Assembly (NCBI GenBank): GCA_035294325.1
Contig: DATGLE010000250.1
Coordinates: 1-51,489 of the forward strand
Source: DATGLE01 sp035294325
Lineage (GTDB): Bacteria; Chloroflexota; Ktedonobacteria; Ktedonobacterales; Ktedonobacteraceae
Reading direction: 5' to 3'
DNA: 51,489 nt
Part shown: in pieces, positions 33,689 to 45,101 of the stretch
Layout of the letters: each line of letters opens with the position of its first letter
How positions within the stretch are numbered: the first letter of the stretch is position 1
The notes under the pieces: model-generated
Seen by the model: the letters and a program-made list of their open reading frames with translations, nothing else
What the model was told of the DNA's origin: nothing
Databases searched by the model: none
Program-made: the position numbers and the translations under genes

Positions 33689-33979
33689 ATGATTGATCGC
33701 GAAACGGTAAAACACGTTGCCACGCTCGCCAGGCTGGGGTTGAGCGAGGAGGAGATCGAGCTTTTTAGCAGCCAGCTCTCCGGCATTCTGGAGCATATAC
33801 GCGTGCTGCAAGAGGCCGATGTAAGCGGCGTCTCACCAACTGCCCACGCCTCGCGCCTCACCGATGTTATGCGCCAGGATACCCCACGGCCATCCTACCC
33901 CCCGGAGGTATTGCTGGCGAATGCTCCCGACCAGGAGGATAATTGTTTAAAGGTCAACGCGGTACTGGAAGGAGCATAA
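33689..33979 (+). CDS. gatC: Asp/Glu-tRNA amidotransferase subunit C
   Basis: A 96-residue GatC. The N-terminal VKHVATLARLGLSEEEIELF and the middle LSGILEHIRVLQEADVSGV, then MRQDTPRPS, are family hallmarks (given as VKHVATLARLGLSEEE, ILEHIRVLQEADV). GatC wraps around GatA and stabilises the complex that converts Glu-tRNA(Gln) or Asp-tRNA(Asn) to the amide forms. AGAGG precedes the ATG. gatA follows after 6 bases. gatB is not next to them, so it must lie elsewhere. Confidence 0.95.
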   Translation: MIDRETVKHVATLARLGLSEEEIELFSSQLSGILEHIRVLQEADVSGVSPTAHASRLTDVMRQDTPRPSYPPEVLLANAPDQEDNCLKVNAVLEGA

Positions 33980-33985
33980 GCGACG

Positions 33986-35446
33986 ATGACAGCACTACAC
34001 GAGTTGAGCATTCACGAGGCGGGCGAACTGCTGCGCCAGCGTAAAATCTCTTCGGTTGAGCTGACACAGGCTCATCTGGACCGCATTCGCGCCGTGGAAC
34101 CGAAGGTGAAGGCTTTCACGCTGGTCACTGACGATCTCGCGCTCAAACAAGCAAAAGAGGCTGACCGGCGCTTCGCCAGCGGCGCGACGCTCTCCCCGCT
34201 CACCGGCATTCCGCTCGCGATTAAGGATGTGATCTGCACAAAAGGCGTTACGACGACTTGCAGCTCTCGCATGCTGGAGCATTTCGTGCCGCCATTCGAC
34301 GCAACGGTGATGGAGCGACTCAACGCGGCGGGCATCGTGATGCTGGGCAAGACCAACATGGACGAGTTCGCAATGGGTTCCTCCACTGAACACTCGGCGT
34401 TCTTTCCCACGCACAATCCCTGGGATCTTGAGCGCGTGCCAGGCGGGAGCAGCGGCGGCTCGGCGGCGGCGGTAGCCGCGGGCATGGCGATGGGCGCTTA
34501 CGGCAGCGATACGGGCGGCTCCATCCGTCAACCGGCCGCGCTTTGCAACGTTGTGGGCTTGAAGCCAACCTACGGGCGCGTCTCGCGCTTTGGCCTGGTA
34601 GCATTCGCATCTTCGCTCGATCAAATCGGTCCTTTCGCACGCGACGCCCGTGACGCGGCCCTCCTGCTGCAAGCCATCGCCGGTCCCGACGCCTGCGATT
34701 CGACCTGCTCGCCCCGCCCGGTGCCTGATTATAGCGCGGCATTGACGGGCAGTATTAAAGGAATGCGTATCGGCATGCCCAGGGAATACTGGGTGGAGGG
34801 CGCGCAGCCCGGCGTGGTCAAAGCTGTACGCGAGAGTGTCGAGCGCCTGCGCGAACTGGGAGCCGAGATAAGCGAGGTCTCCCTACCGCACACAAAATAC
34901 GGCATCGCCGCCTACTATATCATCGCCCCGGCGGAGGCAAGCGCTAACCTGGCACGCTACGATGGCGTCAAGTATGGCTACTCCTACCGCGACACCGGCG
35001 ATATGTGGGAGGCGATGGAAAAGACGCGCCAGTACGGCTTCGGGGCGGAGGTGAAACGCCGCATCATGCTCGGCACCTACGCGCTCTCAGCAGGCTACTA
35101 CGATGCCTACTACAAACAAGCCGAGAAAGTGCGCTCGCTGATTATGCGTGATTTCGAGGAAGCCTTCGCGCAGTGCGATGTGCTGGTCAGCCCGACGGCG
35201 CCAACCGTGGCCTTCAAGATCGGCGAGATCTCCGATCCCTATCAGATGTATCTTAACGATATGTTTACTCTCCCGGCTAACCTGGCGGGCATCTGCGGCG
35301 TTTCTATTCCCGGCGGCTTTAGCGATGGCCTGCCGGTAGGGCTGCAACTACTCGGCAATGTTTTCGCCGAGGATACTATCCTGCGCGTCGCCGATGCCTT
35401 CGAGCGCGTGACAGATTATCACACTCGCTGGCCTCAAGATTTGTGA
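33986..35446 (+). CDS. gatA: Asp/Glu-tRNA amidotransferase subunit A
   Basis: A 486-residue amidase of the GatCAB complex; it releases ammonia from glutamine for tRNA amidation. The Ser-cisSer-Lys triad is visible: Lys80 in PLAIKDV, Ser155 in GGSSGGSAA and Ser179 in GSDTGGSIRQP. The glutamine-specific region GLKPTYGRVSRFGL is also normal. AAGGAG lies 11 bases before the ATG, within the end of gatC, so the two are coupled. Length is standard for the family. Confidence 0.97.
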   Translation: MTALHELSIHEAGELLRQRKISSVELTQAHLDRIRAVEPKVKAFTLVTDDLALKQAKEADRRFASGATLSPLTGIPLAIKDVICTKGVTTTCSSRMLEHFVPPFDATVMERLNAAGIVMLGKTNMDEFAMGSSTEHSAFFPTHNPWDLERVPGGSSGGSAAAVAAGMAMGAYGSDTGGSIRQPAALCNVVGLKPTYGRVSRFGLVAFASSLDQIGPFARDARDAALLLQAIAGPDACDSTCSPRPVPDYSAALTGSIKGMRIGMPREYWVEGAQPGVVKAVRESVERLRELGAEISEVSLPHTKYGIAAYYIIAPAEASANLARYDGVKYGYSYRDTGDMWEAMEKTRQYGFGAEVKRRIMLGTYALSAGYYDAYYKQAEKVRSLIMRDFEEAFAQCDVLVSPTAPTVAFKIGEISDPYQMYLNDMFTLPANLAGICGVSIPGGFSDGLPVGLQLLGNVFAEDTILRVADAFERVTDYHTRWPQDL

Positions 35447-35460
35447 TAATGAAGGGATCA

Positions 35461-35565
35461 GGGCAAGATGGGTCAGGGCAAGCCGATGGGGGCAAGCAAG
35501 CCGATGGGGGCAAGCAAGCCGATGAGGGCAAGCCGATGGGGGCAAGCCGATGGGGGCAAGCCCCA
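35461..35565. repeat. Imperfect tandem repeat GGGGGCAAGCCGAT
   Basis: Five or six copies of a unit close to CAAGCCGATGGGGG, two of them enlarged by an extra CAAG, stand between gatA and the carboxypeptidase gene. After them comes CTCTACATGTAGGGG. Copy number is likely to vary between strains. Confidence 0.75.
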
Positions 35566-35638
35566 TCTCTACATGTAGGGGTAGAGCTGGCCTTGCCCAT
35601 CTCCACCTTCTTTTGCCGAAAAATCAGGGATGACTTTG

Positions 35639-36619
35639 ATGGGACGCCGTATTCTTGCTATTGTTCTGTTACTCCTGGCACTCGTTCTGTTGATCGCAGC
35701 GCCAGTCCTCGCTTTTACCCCTCTTGGCGCGCATTCTCTCAGCAGGCTGGGGCTGATCGCGCCCACACCGACGCCAATCCCCCGGCCAACGCCTCCCCCG
35801 CCGCCCCAACCGATCATCACCGTCACAAAAAAGCCGCCAGCGGTTGGCGCCAGGGCTGTCTACGTGGTCGATATGGAGACGGGCAATGTTCTGGATGATA
35901 TCAATGGCGAGAAACCTATGCCAATGGCGAGCACCACCAAGATCATGACCGCGCTCATCGCCATACAGACGGCGGACCTCGACATGCCCATCACTGTCAA
36001 ACAGGATGCCTACAACCGCGTCCATCTGGATGGAGGCAGCAGCGCCCAGCTGGTCGTCGGCGATACGCTGCCGCTGAAAGACCTGCTCTACGCCTTGCTC
36101 CTGCCCTCCGGGGACGACGCGGCTACCGCTATCGCCGATGCCCTGGGCGATGGCTCATCCGCGAAGTTTGTGCAGCGCATGAACCTTTTTGCCTATCGCC
36201 TGCGGCTCTTCCAGACCCACTACGCCAACCCCGATGGTCTTAGCCTGACGCCTCAGGAAGACGCCGAGCACTATACGACGGCCGCCGATCTCACGCGCCT
36301 GGCACGCTACGCTATGAGCATTCCCCTCTTCGCGCAGATCGTGCGCACACAAAAGTATCATGTGTCGGCCACGGCGCGGCACCATGCCTATACCTGGACC
36401 AACACCAATCCGCTGCTCGGAACCTATAAAGGCGATATCGGCATCAAAACTGGCTTCACCTTTGCCGCCGGCTACTGCCTGGTTTTTGCCGCCACACGCG
36501 CAAACTACCATCTCATCGGCGTTGTGCTCGACAGCCCGACAGAGGAGCAGCGCGTCAAGGATGTCACCGCGCTGCTCAACTGGGGCTTTAGCCTGCCACT
36601 TTTACCGCCCGCTTCCTAG
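35639..36619 (+). CDS. D-alanyl-D-alanine carboxypeptidase (peptidase S11)
   Basis: A 326-residue cell-wall enzyme that trims the terminal D-Ala from peptidoglycan side chains. An N-terminal membrane helix (about 4-28) is followed by a Pro/Thr-rich linker (40-60). The catalytic Ser98-x-x-Lys101 is in ASTTK, the third motif is Lys270-Thr-Gly in KTGFTFAAGY. The second motif reads Ser157-Gly-Asp in LPSGDDAA where SxN is usual. ATG 35639 has AGGGA eight bases upstream; ATG 35630 is too close to it. Single gene. It lacks the C-terminal domain of PBP5, as many anchored S11 enzymes do. Confidence 0.9.
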   Translation: MGRRILAIVLLLLALVLLIAAPVLAFTPLGAHSLSRLGLIAPTPTPIPRPTPPPPPQPIITVTKKPPAVGARAVYVVDMETGNVLDDINGEKPMPMASTTKIMTALIAIQTADLDMPITVKQDAYNRVHLDGGSSAQLVVGDTLPLKDLLYALLLPSGDDAATAIADALGDGSSAKFVQRMNLFAYRLRLFQTHYANPDGLSLTPQEDAEHYTTAADLTRLARYAMSIPLFAQIVRTQKYHVSATARHHAYTWTNTNPLLGTYKGDIGIKTGFTFAAGYCLVFAATRANYHLIGVVLDSPTEEQRVKDVTALLNWGFSLPLLPPAS

Positions 36620-36721
36620 CCCCTTCCGCCCAATATCAGCAGGGTACTAGTAAGCTAGCGCCAAACATGATAGAATAATCACACCTATGTGTGCCATGCC
36701 AATTTGAATAGAGTATACTGA

Positions 36722-37981
36722 ATGCGTTACGCCATTTTTACTGATATACACGCGAATCTTGAAGCGCTGGAGGCCGTGCTGGCAAAAATCGACGAGCTGG
36801 CACAGCAGGAGCCTGTTGACCAGATCTGGTTTCTGGGAGACCTGGTTGGCTACGGCCCCAATCCGAACGAATGCATTGTGAAACTGCGTGAGCGGACGGA
36901 TGTCATCATCGCGGGCAACCATGACTGGGCAGCGGTTGGCAAAATTGATTTAGATGATTTCAGTGAGGCAGCCCGCATCTCGGCGGAATGGACGGCTGAG
37001 CAGCTCACCGAGGAGCATCGCGCGTTCCTGGCCGACCTGCCAGAGCGCCTGGAAATTGGCGAGTGTACCCTCGTTCATGGCAGCCCCTACGGCCCTCTCT
37101 GGGAATATCTGACCTCTGAAGTGCTGGCGGAACGCAGCTTCCAATACTTTAACACTCGCTTCTGTCTTGTCGGGCATACTCACGTCCCCATTATCTTCCA
37201 GCAGCCCTATAGCACCGCCGACATTCCTACGGTCCCACTCGAGTCCGGGGAACAGAGCGCACCTGCTGGCGATCCACACAACAGGGAGGACGAGTCAGAA
37301 CATCCCGGTAACGGAACGCTGGATAGCGATGCTGATGAAGATGACGATGACGAAACGGTAGAGATGGTCGCGGTACGAAGGCAGGCAATACAGACAACGG
37401 CGCACAACGAGAGCGCTCACAAAGATGCAGCCTCTCCCACATCCAGCGGCACAACCTCCACGGAAAGTCAAGCCAATCAGCAAGAGGAGGGCATGGCAGA
37501 GGCAGGCAGCACTGGCACCGGTGAGCCAGATGAGACGCCTGAAATCGCTCCCGCCGTTCCTGTAGCGGAGACGCATACACCCTCGTCCGAAGAGGCGCAG
37601 GGGTCAGAGAGACAATCCGACTTTACCGGCGAGACCAGCCCCGAGGAGATTATCATCAGCGCCGAAGACCGGCTCAACCAGGAAATCGAAGAACTGCTGG
37701 CGTTGCTGGGACTGAGCCAGAGTATGATTCAGGTAACGAACGAGATGATTGTCCCGCCGGAGGGTTTATGGCAGCCCGCCGAAGGTCATCGCGCCATTAT
37801 TAATCCTGGTGGCGTCGGTCAGCCACGCGATGGCGATCCTCGCGCCGCATTTATGATCTATGATACCGAGCGCGGCTTTACGTTCTACCGCATCGGCTAT
37901 GACATCGAGAAGACGCAGGAGAAGATCATCAAGGCAGGGCTGCCGCAATACCTGGCAACGCGCCTGGCTTTTGGTCGTTAG
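36722..37981 (+). CDS. Metallophosphoesterase with acidic insert
   Basis: A 419-residue phosphoesterase. All metal-site motifs are present: Asp8-x-His10 in TDIHAN, GDLVGYGP (39-46), GNHD (65-68), HGSP (119-122) and GHTH (151-154). Between about 163 and 317 lies a stretch rich in Glu, Asp, Ser, Thr and Pro with no fold visible; the family fold then resumes with INPGGVGQPRDGDPRAAF. Without the insert the length is about 255, normal for this kind. The insert keeps the frame and has no stop. The substrate is unknown. No SD before the ATG; pth follows after 10 bases, so they are probably co-transcribed. Confidence 0.88.
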   Translation: MRYAIFTDIHANLEALEAVLAKIDELAQQEPVDQIWFLGDLVGYGPNPNECIVKLRERTDVIIAGNHDWAAVGKIDLDDFSEAARISAEWTAEQLTEEHRAFLADLPERLEIGECTLVHGSPYGPLWEYLTSEVLAERSFQYFNTRFCLVGHTHVPIIFQQPYSTADIPTVPLESGEQSAPAGDPHNREDESEHPGNGTLDSDADEDDDDETVEMVAVRRQAIQTTAHNESAHKDAASPTSSGTTSTESQANQQEEGMAEAGSTGTGEPDETPEIAPAVPVAETHTPSSEEAQGSERQSDFTGETSPEEIIISAEDRLNQEIEELLALLGLSQSMIQVTNEMIVPPEGLWQPAEGHRAIINPGGVGQPRDGDPRAAFMIYDTERGFTFYRIGYDIEKTQEKIIKAGLPQYLATRLAFGR

Positions 37982-37991
37982 CTAACCTTTC

Positions 37992-38645
37992 ATGAAACTG
38001 ATCATCGGCCTGGGCAATCCCGGCCTTCAATATGAGCAGACCAGGCACAACGTTGGCTTTCGCGTTGTCGACGCGCTGGCGCGACAGTATGGCTGGCGCT
38101 GGGAGCGGCGTGGCAGAGCGATGCTTGCCAGCGGTACAATTGGCTCCGAAAAAGTGGTTCTGGTCAAACCCCTGACTTACATGAACAATAGCGGAGAGGC
38201 CGTGGGCGAACTTGTCCGCTGGTATAAAGTGACACCAGAGGATATACTGGTCGTCTATGATGAACTTGATCTCCAGGTCGGTCAGATACGCCTGCGCAGC
38301 AGCGGCAGTGCCGCCGGGCACCACGGCATGGAGAGCATCGTTCGTCACCTGCATACCAATCAATTTCCCCGCCTGCGCGTTGGCATCGGGCGTCCCACAA
38401 ACCATCGCATGGAAACAATGGATTATCTCCTGACTACGCCCTCACTGGATGAGCGCATCCAGCTGGCAGCAGCGGAAGCGCGAGCAGTCGAGGCGATACC
38501 GATGGTCATCCTTCAAGGCTTAAGCGCGACCATGAATATCGTCAACGCCGATCCAGAAGCGCAGCGCAGAGCCGAGGAGAGGCGCCGACAACAATTGGAG
38601 CGGCGCGAGCAGGAGCGCCGGCGCCGCGAGGCCGAAGAGCCGTAA
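37992..38645 (+). CDS. pth: Peptidyl-tRNA hydrolase
   Basis: A 217-residue enzyme that recycles peptidyl-tRNA released from ribosomes. Asn9 and catalytic His19 lie in GLGNPGLQYEQTRHNVGF, Asn in TYMNNSGEAV, Asp in VYDELDLQVG, and SAAGHHGMESI closes the site. After about residue 188 there is a tail of almost only Arg, Glu and Gln (RRAEERRRQQLERREQERR), which is not part of the fold and may touch RNA. It is in a run with the phosphoesterase gene. Confidence 0.95.
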   Translation: MKLIIGLGNPGLQYEQTRHNVGFRVVDALARQYGWRWERRGRAMLASGTIGSEKVVLVKPLTYMNNSGEAVGELVRWYKVTPEDILVVYDELDLQVGQIRLRSSGSAAGHHGMESIVRHLHTNQFPRLRVGIGRPTNHRMETMDYLLTTPSLDERIQLAAAEARAVEAIPMVILQGLSATMNIVNADPEAQRRAEERRRQQLERREQERRRREAEEP

Positions 38646-38649
38646 GCGT

Positions 38650-38724
38650 GTGTCTGATCGCCGGCGCCATCCTTTGCGAGCACGGCGCAGCCGCGCGCGT
38701 GCTCGGCGCAAGAGGGCCAGACAC
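38650..38724. repeat. Palindromic region after pth
   Basis: Outer arms GTGTCTG/CAGACAC (38650-38656, 38718-38724) enclose CGAGCAC/GTGCTCG with an inner GGC-GCA-GCC. It resembles the box parts of the composite elements read on the minus strand, but without a long perfect central palindrome. Confidence 0.5.
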
Positions 38725-38752
38725 CGACCGTCAGACGCCCCTTAAAGAAGCA

Positions 38753-38782
38753 TTGCATAGAATACACTTGATGGGATATAAT
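38753..38782 (+). promoter_or_regulatory. Promoter of mfd
   Basis: TTGCAT (38753-38758), an 18-base spacer, and a full-consensus TATAAT (38777-38782) preceded by GGGA. About 85 bases separate the likely transcript start from the mfd start. Confidence 0.7.
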
Positions 38783-38809
38783 GGGTGAGGTTGGTATAAA
38801 AGAGATGCA

Positions 38810-38853
38810 ATGACCACACCCCTACGTAGACGCTCGTAGGGGCGTTTGTTGTT
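38810..38853 (+). promoter_or_regulatory. mfd leader: mini-ORF with terminator-like hairpin
   Basis: ATGACCACAC begins a 9-residue frame (MTTPLRRRS) that ends inside the hairpin CCCCTACG-N8-CGTAGGGG (38819-38842), followed by CGTTTGTTGTTG. This is an attenuator-like layout between the promoter and the mfd SD. The ten starting bases are shared with the acylphosphatase leader. Confidence 0.5.
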
Positions 38854-38873
38854 GCCTCTAACTGGAGGATGAT

Positions 38874-42383
<3,510 letters not shown>

Positions 42384-42412
42384 CTTCTGGTTCCCTCGCT
42401 CATTACTTGCTC

Positions 42413-42508
42413 GCGCCCGCGGCGCTCGCTTTAAGAGTGTGTGTTGAGACCCGAACGCTTCGCGTTCGGGTCTCAACACACACTCTCCCCCGCGCAGCGG
42501 AGCCGCGC
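42413..42508. repeat. Composite palindrome element 4
   Basis: Left box GCGCC-CGC-GGCGC (42413-42425), central perfect 25-bp inverted repeat AGAGTGTGTGTTGAGACC.. with loop TTC (42434-42486), right box GCGCAGC-GGA-GCCGCGC with one mismatch (42492-42508). It fills the gap between the convergent ends of mfd and the PATAN gene. Confidence 0.8.
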
Positions 42509-42531
42509 AAATGCCTTCCGACGCAGTGGAA

Positions 42532-43209
42532 TTAGAAGGCGATCAGGTCCTTCTCCTGAAGTTCGCTAAGCAAACGCTCGATCTCCTGAATGCCTTTGCG
42601 CATGGTACGTGCAAGGTCAGCAATTGTTCTGCGCCCATCGATCAACAGATACAGCGAGCGCTGTGGACGCGTAAGAGGCAGGGCCAGCACGTTCCTATCG
42701 GTGCTGCTCTTGCGTGGGACAAGCATTTCGATGCCGGGAATATCCAGGCCATCGCGTAGAGAGGTACGCAGCAGTTCAAGGTCGCCTGTCCCCAGCACGC
42801 GCCAGTTCGCTGGCGAAATCCTCATAGGCTGCGATGCAGGCGAAGCAGTACCGGCCGTCTGAAGTGGCTCGGGCGGCGGTGGCAAAGGGCGCGTAACAGG
42901 GGCAGCAGGAGCATCACCCGGCGGTGTGACAGGAGCCGCATCCTCAGTTGTATAATGAGCAGGCGAAGCATTTGCTGAAAAGTTAAAGTAGAACCGGCGC
43001 CAGCTTAACAAGCGTGTAAACGCCTCCTGACCCACTACATTACCGGCGCGGGCATACGTCGGCTGCCCCAGATGGAAATAGACCTCTCCTTCCTCGAAAC
43101 GTCCATTCTCCATGCGTTCCAGACTCAATAAGCCACTACTCCTACGGGAACGGAGTGGCTCCAGTAGATCACCTAAACTCTCTGCAACATTATCTTTGCC
43201 CCTTGTCAT
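42532..43209 (-). CDS. PATAN/DUF4388-like protein with winged-helix-like end
   Basis: About 225 residues. The N-terminal part (SSGLLSLERM, GEVYFHLGQPTYARAG, ALLSWRRFYFNF-type) has the DUF4388/PATAN pattern; a Pro/Ala-rich linker follows; the last 70 residues (RSLYLLIDGRRTIADLARTM, then IERLLSELQEKDLI) look like a small winged helix often seen behind this domain. It is thus a relative of the first gene of the chemosensory operon. Start uncertain: ATG 43209 has GGGGAG 12 bases before, ATG 43221 sits right on it; the open frame to 43431 crosses a palindrome and is rejected. Confidence 0.7.
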   Translation of the reverse strand: MTRGKDNVAESLGDLLEPLRSRRSSGLLSLERMENGRFEEGEVYFHLGQPTYARAGNVVGQEAFTRLLSWRRFYFNFSANASPAHYTTEDAAPVTPPGDAPAAPVTRPLPPPPEPLQTAGTASPASQPMRISPANWRVLGTGDLELLRTSLRDGLDIPGIEMLVPRKSSTDRNVLALPLTRPQRSLYLLIDGRRTIADLARTMRKGIQEIERLLSELQEKDLIAF

Positions 43210-43317
43210 CGCATTGTGCATCTCCCCTCTTTGCCCGCATGGCTCTACAGCAACGGGCATACCGCTTATGTATATTCCCTGTTTTTGATTATGTCTGTTT
43301 TCCAACACACGCGCTTG

Positions 43318-43418
43318 CGAGCGCCTGCGGCGCTCGTCGTTGGAGTTTGCGGTGTGAGACAGACGCGAAGCGTCTGTCTCACACCGCAAACTCCAACCCC
43401 GGTGCGGCGGAGCCGCGC
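43318..43418. repeat. Composite palindrome element 5
   Basis: Left box CGAGCGCC-TGC-GGCGCTCG (43318-43336), central perfect 28-bp inverted repeat GTTGGAGTTTGCGGTGTG.. with loop GAA (43339-43397), right box GTGCGGC-GGA-GCCGCGC (43402-43418). It lies upstream of the PATAN gene, inside the region read as its long open frame. Confidence 0.8.
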
Positions 43419-43634
43419 GGACGGCCGGCAAGAGCGAGCGAGGAGGCTAAGTACCAGGCTCTTCTTTAAGAAGTCTGGCAGCGCGATACCCAGATGTATC
43501 TCTATTTATAGCACGAGCGTAATGTATCATACATAGAGACGAAGATGGAAGTAATAAATGCCGATTTTTGTTACTGCTCTGACATTTTTAACGCATTCTT
43601 AATAAGGTGCAACGATAGATGCAGGAAAAGCAAA

Positions 43635-43658
43635 CGTCCCTGTCAGCAAACAGGGACG
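43635..43658 (-). terminator. Terminator of the 444-residue gene
   Basis: CGTCCCTGT-N6-ACAGGGACG, 9-bp perfect stem, followed on the minus strand by TTTGCTTTTCC. It starts 43 bases after the stop at 43702. Confidence 0.8.
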
Positions 43659-43701
43659 GAGAAAAACATGCAAGCGCCGGGAATTTTATCAGGGCATACG
43701 C

Positions 43702-45036
43702 TCAACGTTTGGTGTGCATGAGATGAAACAGCAATGCCTGTTTATAGTCAAGAATGCTGACCAGCCCGGTTTTAATGACCTGATTTGAAAGGTTCAGCAG
43801 TGTCGAGACGACCTGCAAGCGCGTCTCATCGAGGCCGCTGCTCTGGCTCAGGTGTTCAAGCAACTGTGAAGGCGACAGGCCGGAGATTTCTATACCTGCG
43901 CTCACAGCCTCAATACGCAGCCAGAGCAAAAGCTGGTGGCGCATTTGCTCGAAGATAGCGAGGTCATCCTCGCCGACACGCATCATTGATGCCTCGCGCT
44001 GGCCGGGAGTCATGCCTGTCGTTGTTACCGGGGGCTGTGCCGCCGGCGACAGGCCGCGCTGCTGAGATGGTGCGCCCGGGGCGGCCAGGCCGGGAGGCGC
44101 TCCCACATCACGGGATGGCAGGGGTTGCCCATTGATCGCGCCCGCGTTCACCGGTTTCGCGGGAAGCGACGCGGCAGCCGGAGCTTCCCCCACAGCGCCT
44201 GGGGCTTCGGGCTTACGCGCGCGCAGCGGAGCCGGCGGGGCCGCCGGCTCCGCTGCGCGTCCCTGCGCCGGCAAAGAGAGCGTTGGAGGGTCTATGTGCG
44301 CCACCAGCGGCTCCGACCTGCGCTTCTGCGGGGCCGCGTTGGCAGGAGCCTCGGGGAGACGGGTGGCAGCGCCATTCCTGGAGCCGGTCGCCGGCGCTGT
44401 TCCGGCGCTATTGCCTTGCAGTGAAGCAGCAGGAGGCACGGATTGCGCATGGCGGCGCGGGGCTGCATGCGATGTGCGTCCATCAGGAGAAGCCCCGGAC
44501 TTGATCTCGCCGCGCAACTCTTGCAACTGCTGCTGCAAGAGCATCGTTGACGCAGCGATCTGTTCCCAGGTCGGTTCAGCCTTCGCATCCGGCCGCATCG
44601 ACGACCAGGAGACGACGGGGCGCGGGCTGCCAAAGGACGAATTCCCCTGTTTCTGTCCCATAATATGGTTACGCAAGCCCTGGGCCACCGCCCCGGAGGA
44701 AGTGCTGAGCAGCATCCTGATATCGGACATTCTCCTGCGTCCCTGCTCACCAAAGAAACTGCGATTGCGCTGCACAAACTGAATGAAGAGACGCTCTATC
44801 TGATGCTGAAACTCAGGAGACATCAGATCTATACGGCTCCATTGCGTAAAATCCACCGCTCTCAGATACAGCCAGACCTCCTGGCGTTTAGCACGATCAA
44901 CCGGGCGCATGCGCAGCGATTGAGTACGAGCATCAAAGAATCGCGGATAGCAAAAATTGGCAATCAGCGTCTCCGCTAACTCGGCCTTCAATCGCGCAAT
45001 CTCAGCCGGCGGCAGTTGTCCCAGATAAACGCCCAT
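43702..45036 (-). CDS. Unknown protein with disordered middle
   Basis: A 444-residue soluble protein. Residues 1-130 form a conserved-looking helical domain (EIARLKAELAETLIANF, RAVDFTQWSRIDLMS), 150-335 are rich in Pro, Ala, Gly and Arg and look disordered, and 340-444 form a second helical domain (DLAIFEQMRHQLLLWLRIEAV). I recognise neither. AGAGGAT lies about 7 bases before the ATG. It has its own terminator. Neighbouring PATAN gene on the same strand hints at a common signalling role, but this is weak. Confidence 0.75.
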   Translation of the reverse strand: MGVYLGQLPPAEIARLKAELAETLIANFCYPRFFDARTQSLRMRPVDRAKRQEVWLYLRAVDFTQWSRIDLMSPEFQHQIERLFIQFVQRNRSFFGEQGRRRMSDIRMLLSTSSGAVAQGLRNHIMGQKQGNSSFGSPRPVVSWSSMRPDAKAEPTWEQIAASTMLLQQQLQELRGEIKSGASPDGRTSHAAPRRHAQSVPPAASLQGNSAGTAPATGSRNGAATRLPEAPANAAPQKRRSEPLVAHIDPPTLSLPAQGRAAEPAAPPAPLRARKPEAPGAVGEAPAAASLPAKPVNAGAINGQPLPSRDVGAPPGLAAPGAPSQQRGLSPAAQPPVTTTGMTPGQREASMMRVGEDDLAIFEQMRHQLLLWLRIEAVSAGIEISGLSPSQLLEHLSQSSGLDETRLQVVSTLLNLSNQVIKTGLVSILDYKQALLFHLMHTKR

Positions 45037-45101
45037 CGCTACATCCTCTTTCCTTAAGTACAGGTATCAGACATCTGAATATACCTGAAGTTGCCCGGCG
45101 C

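Noticed and set aside
35461..35565. CRISPR array
   Set aside because: Units are contiguous and degenerate without spacers of equal length, and there are no cas genes.
35348..35606. Minus-strand repeat protein rich in PHRLA units
   Set aside because: It is only the translation of the tandem DNA repeat; no SD and no fold.
36700..36721. Leaderless promoter TATACT just before the metallophosphoesterase
   Set aside because: The hexamer ends only 3 bases before the ATG, so transcription would start inside the gene.
43210..43431. N-terminal extension of the PATAN gene up to 43431
   Set aside because: The extra 74 codons read through composite palindrome 5 and have no SD; both strands are open there only because the palindrome is GC-rich.
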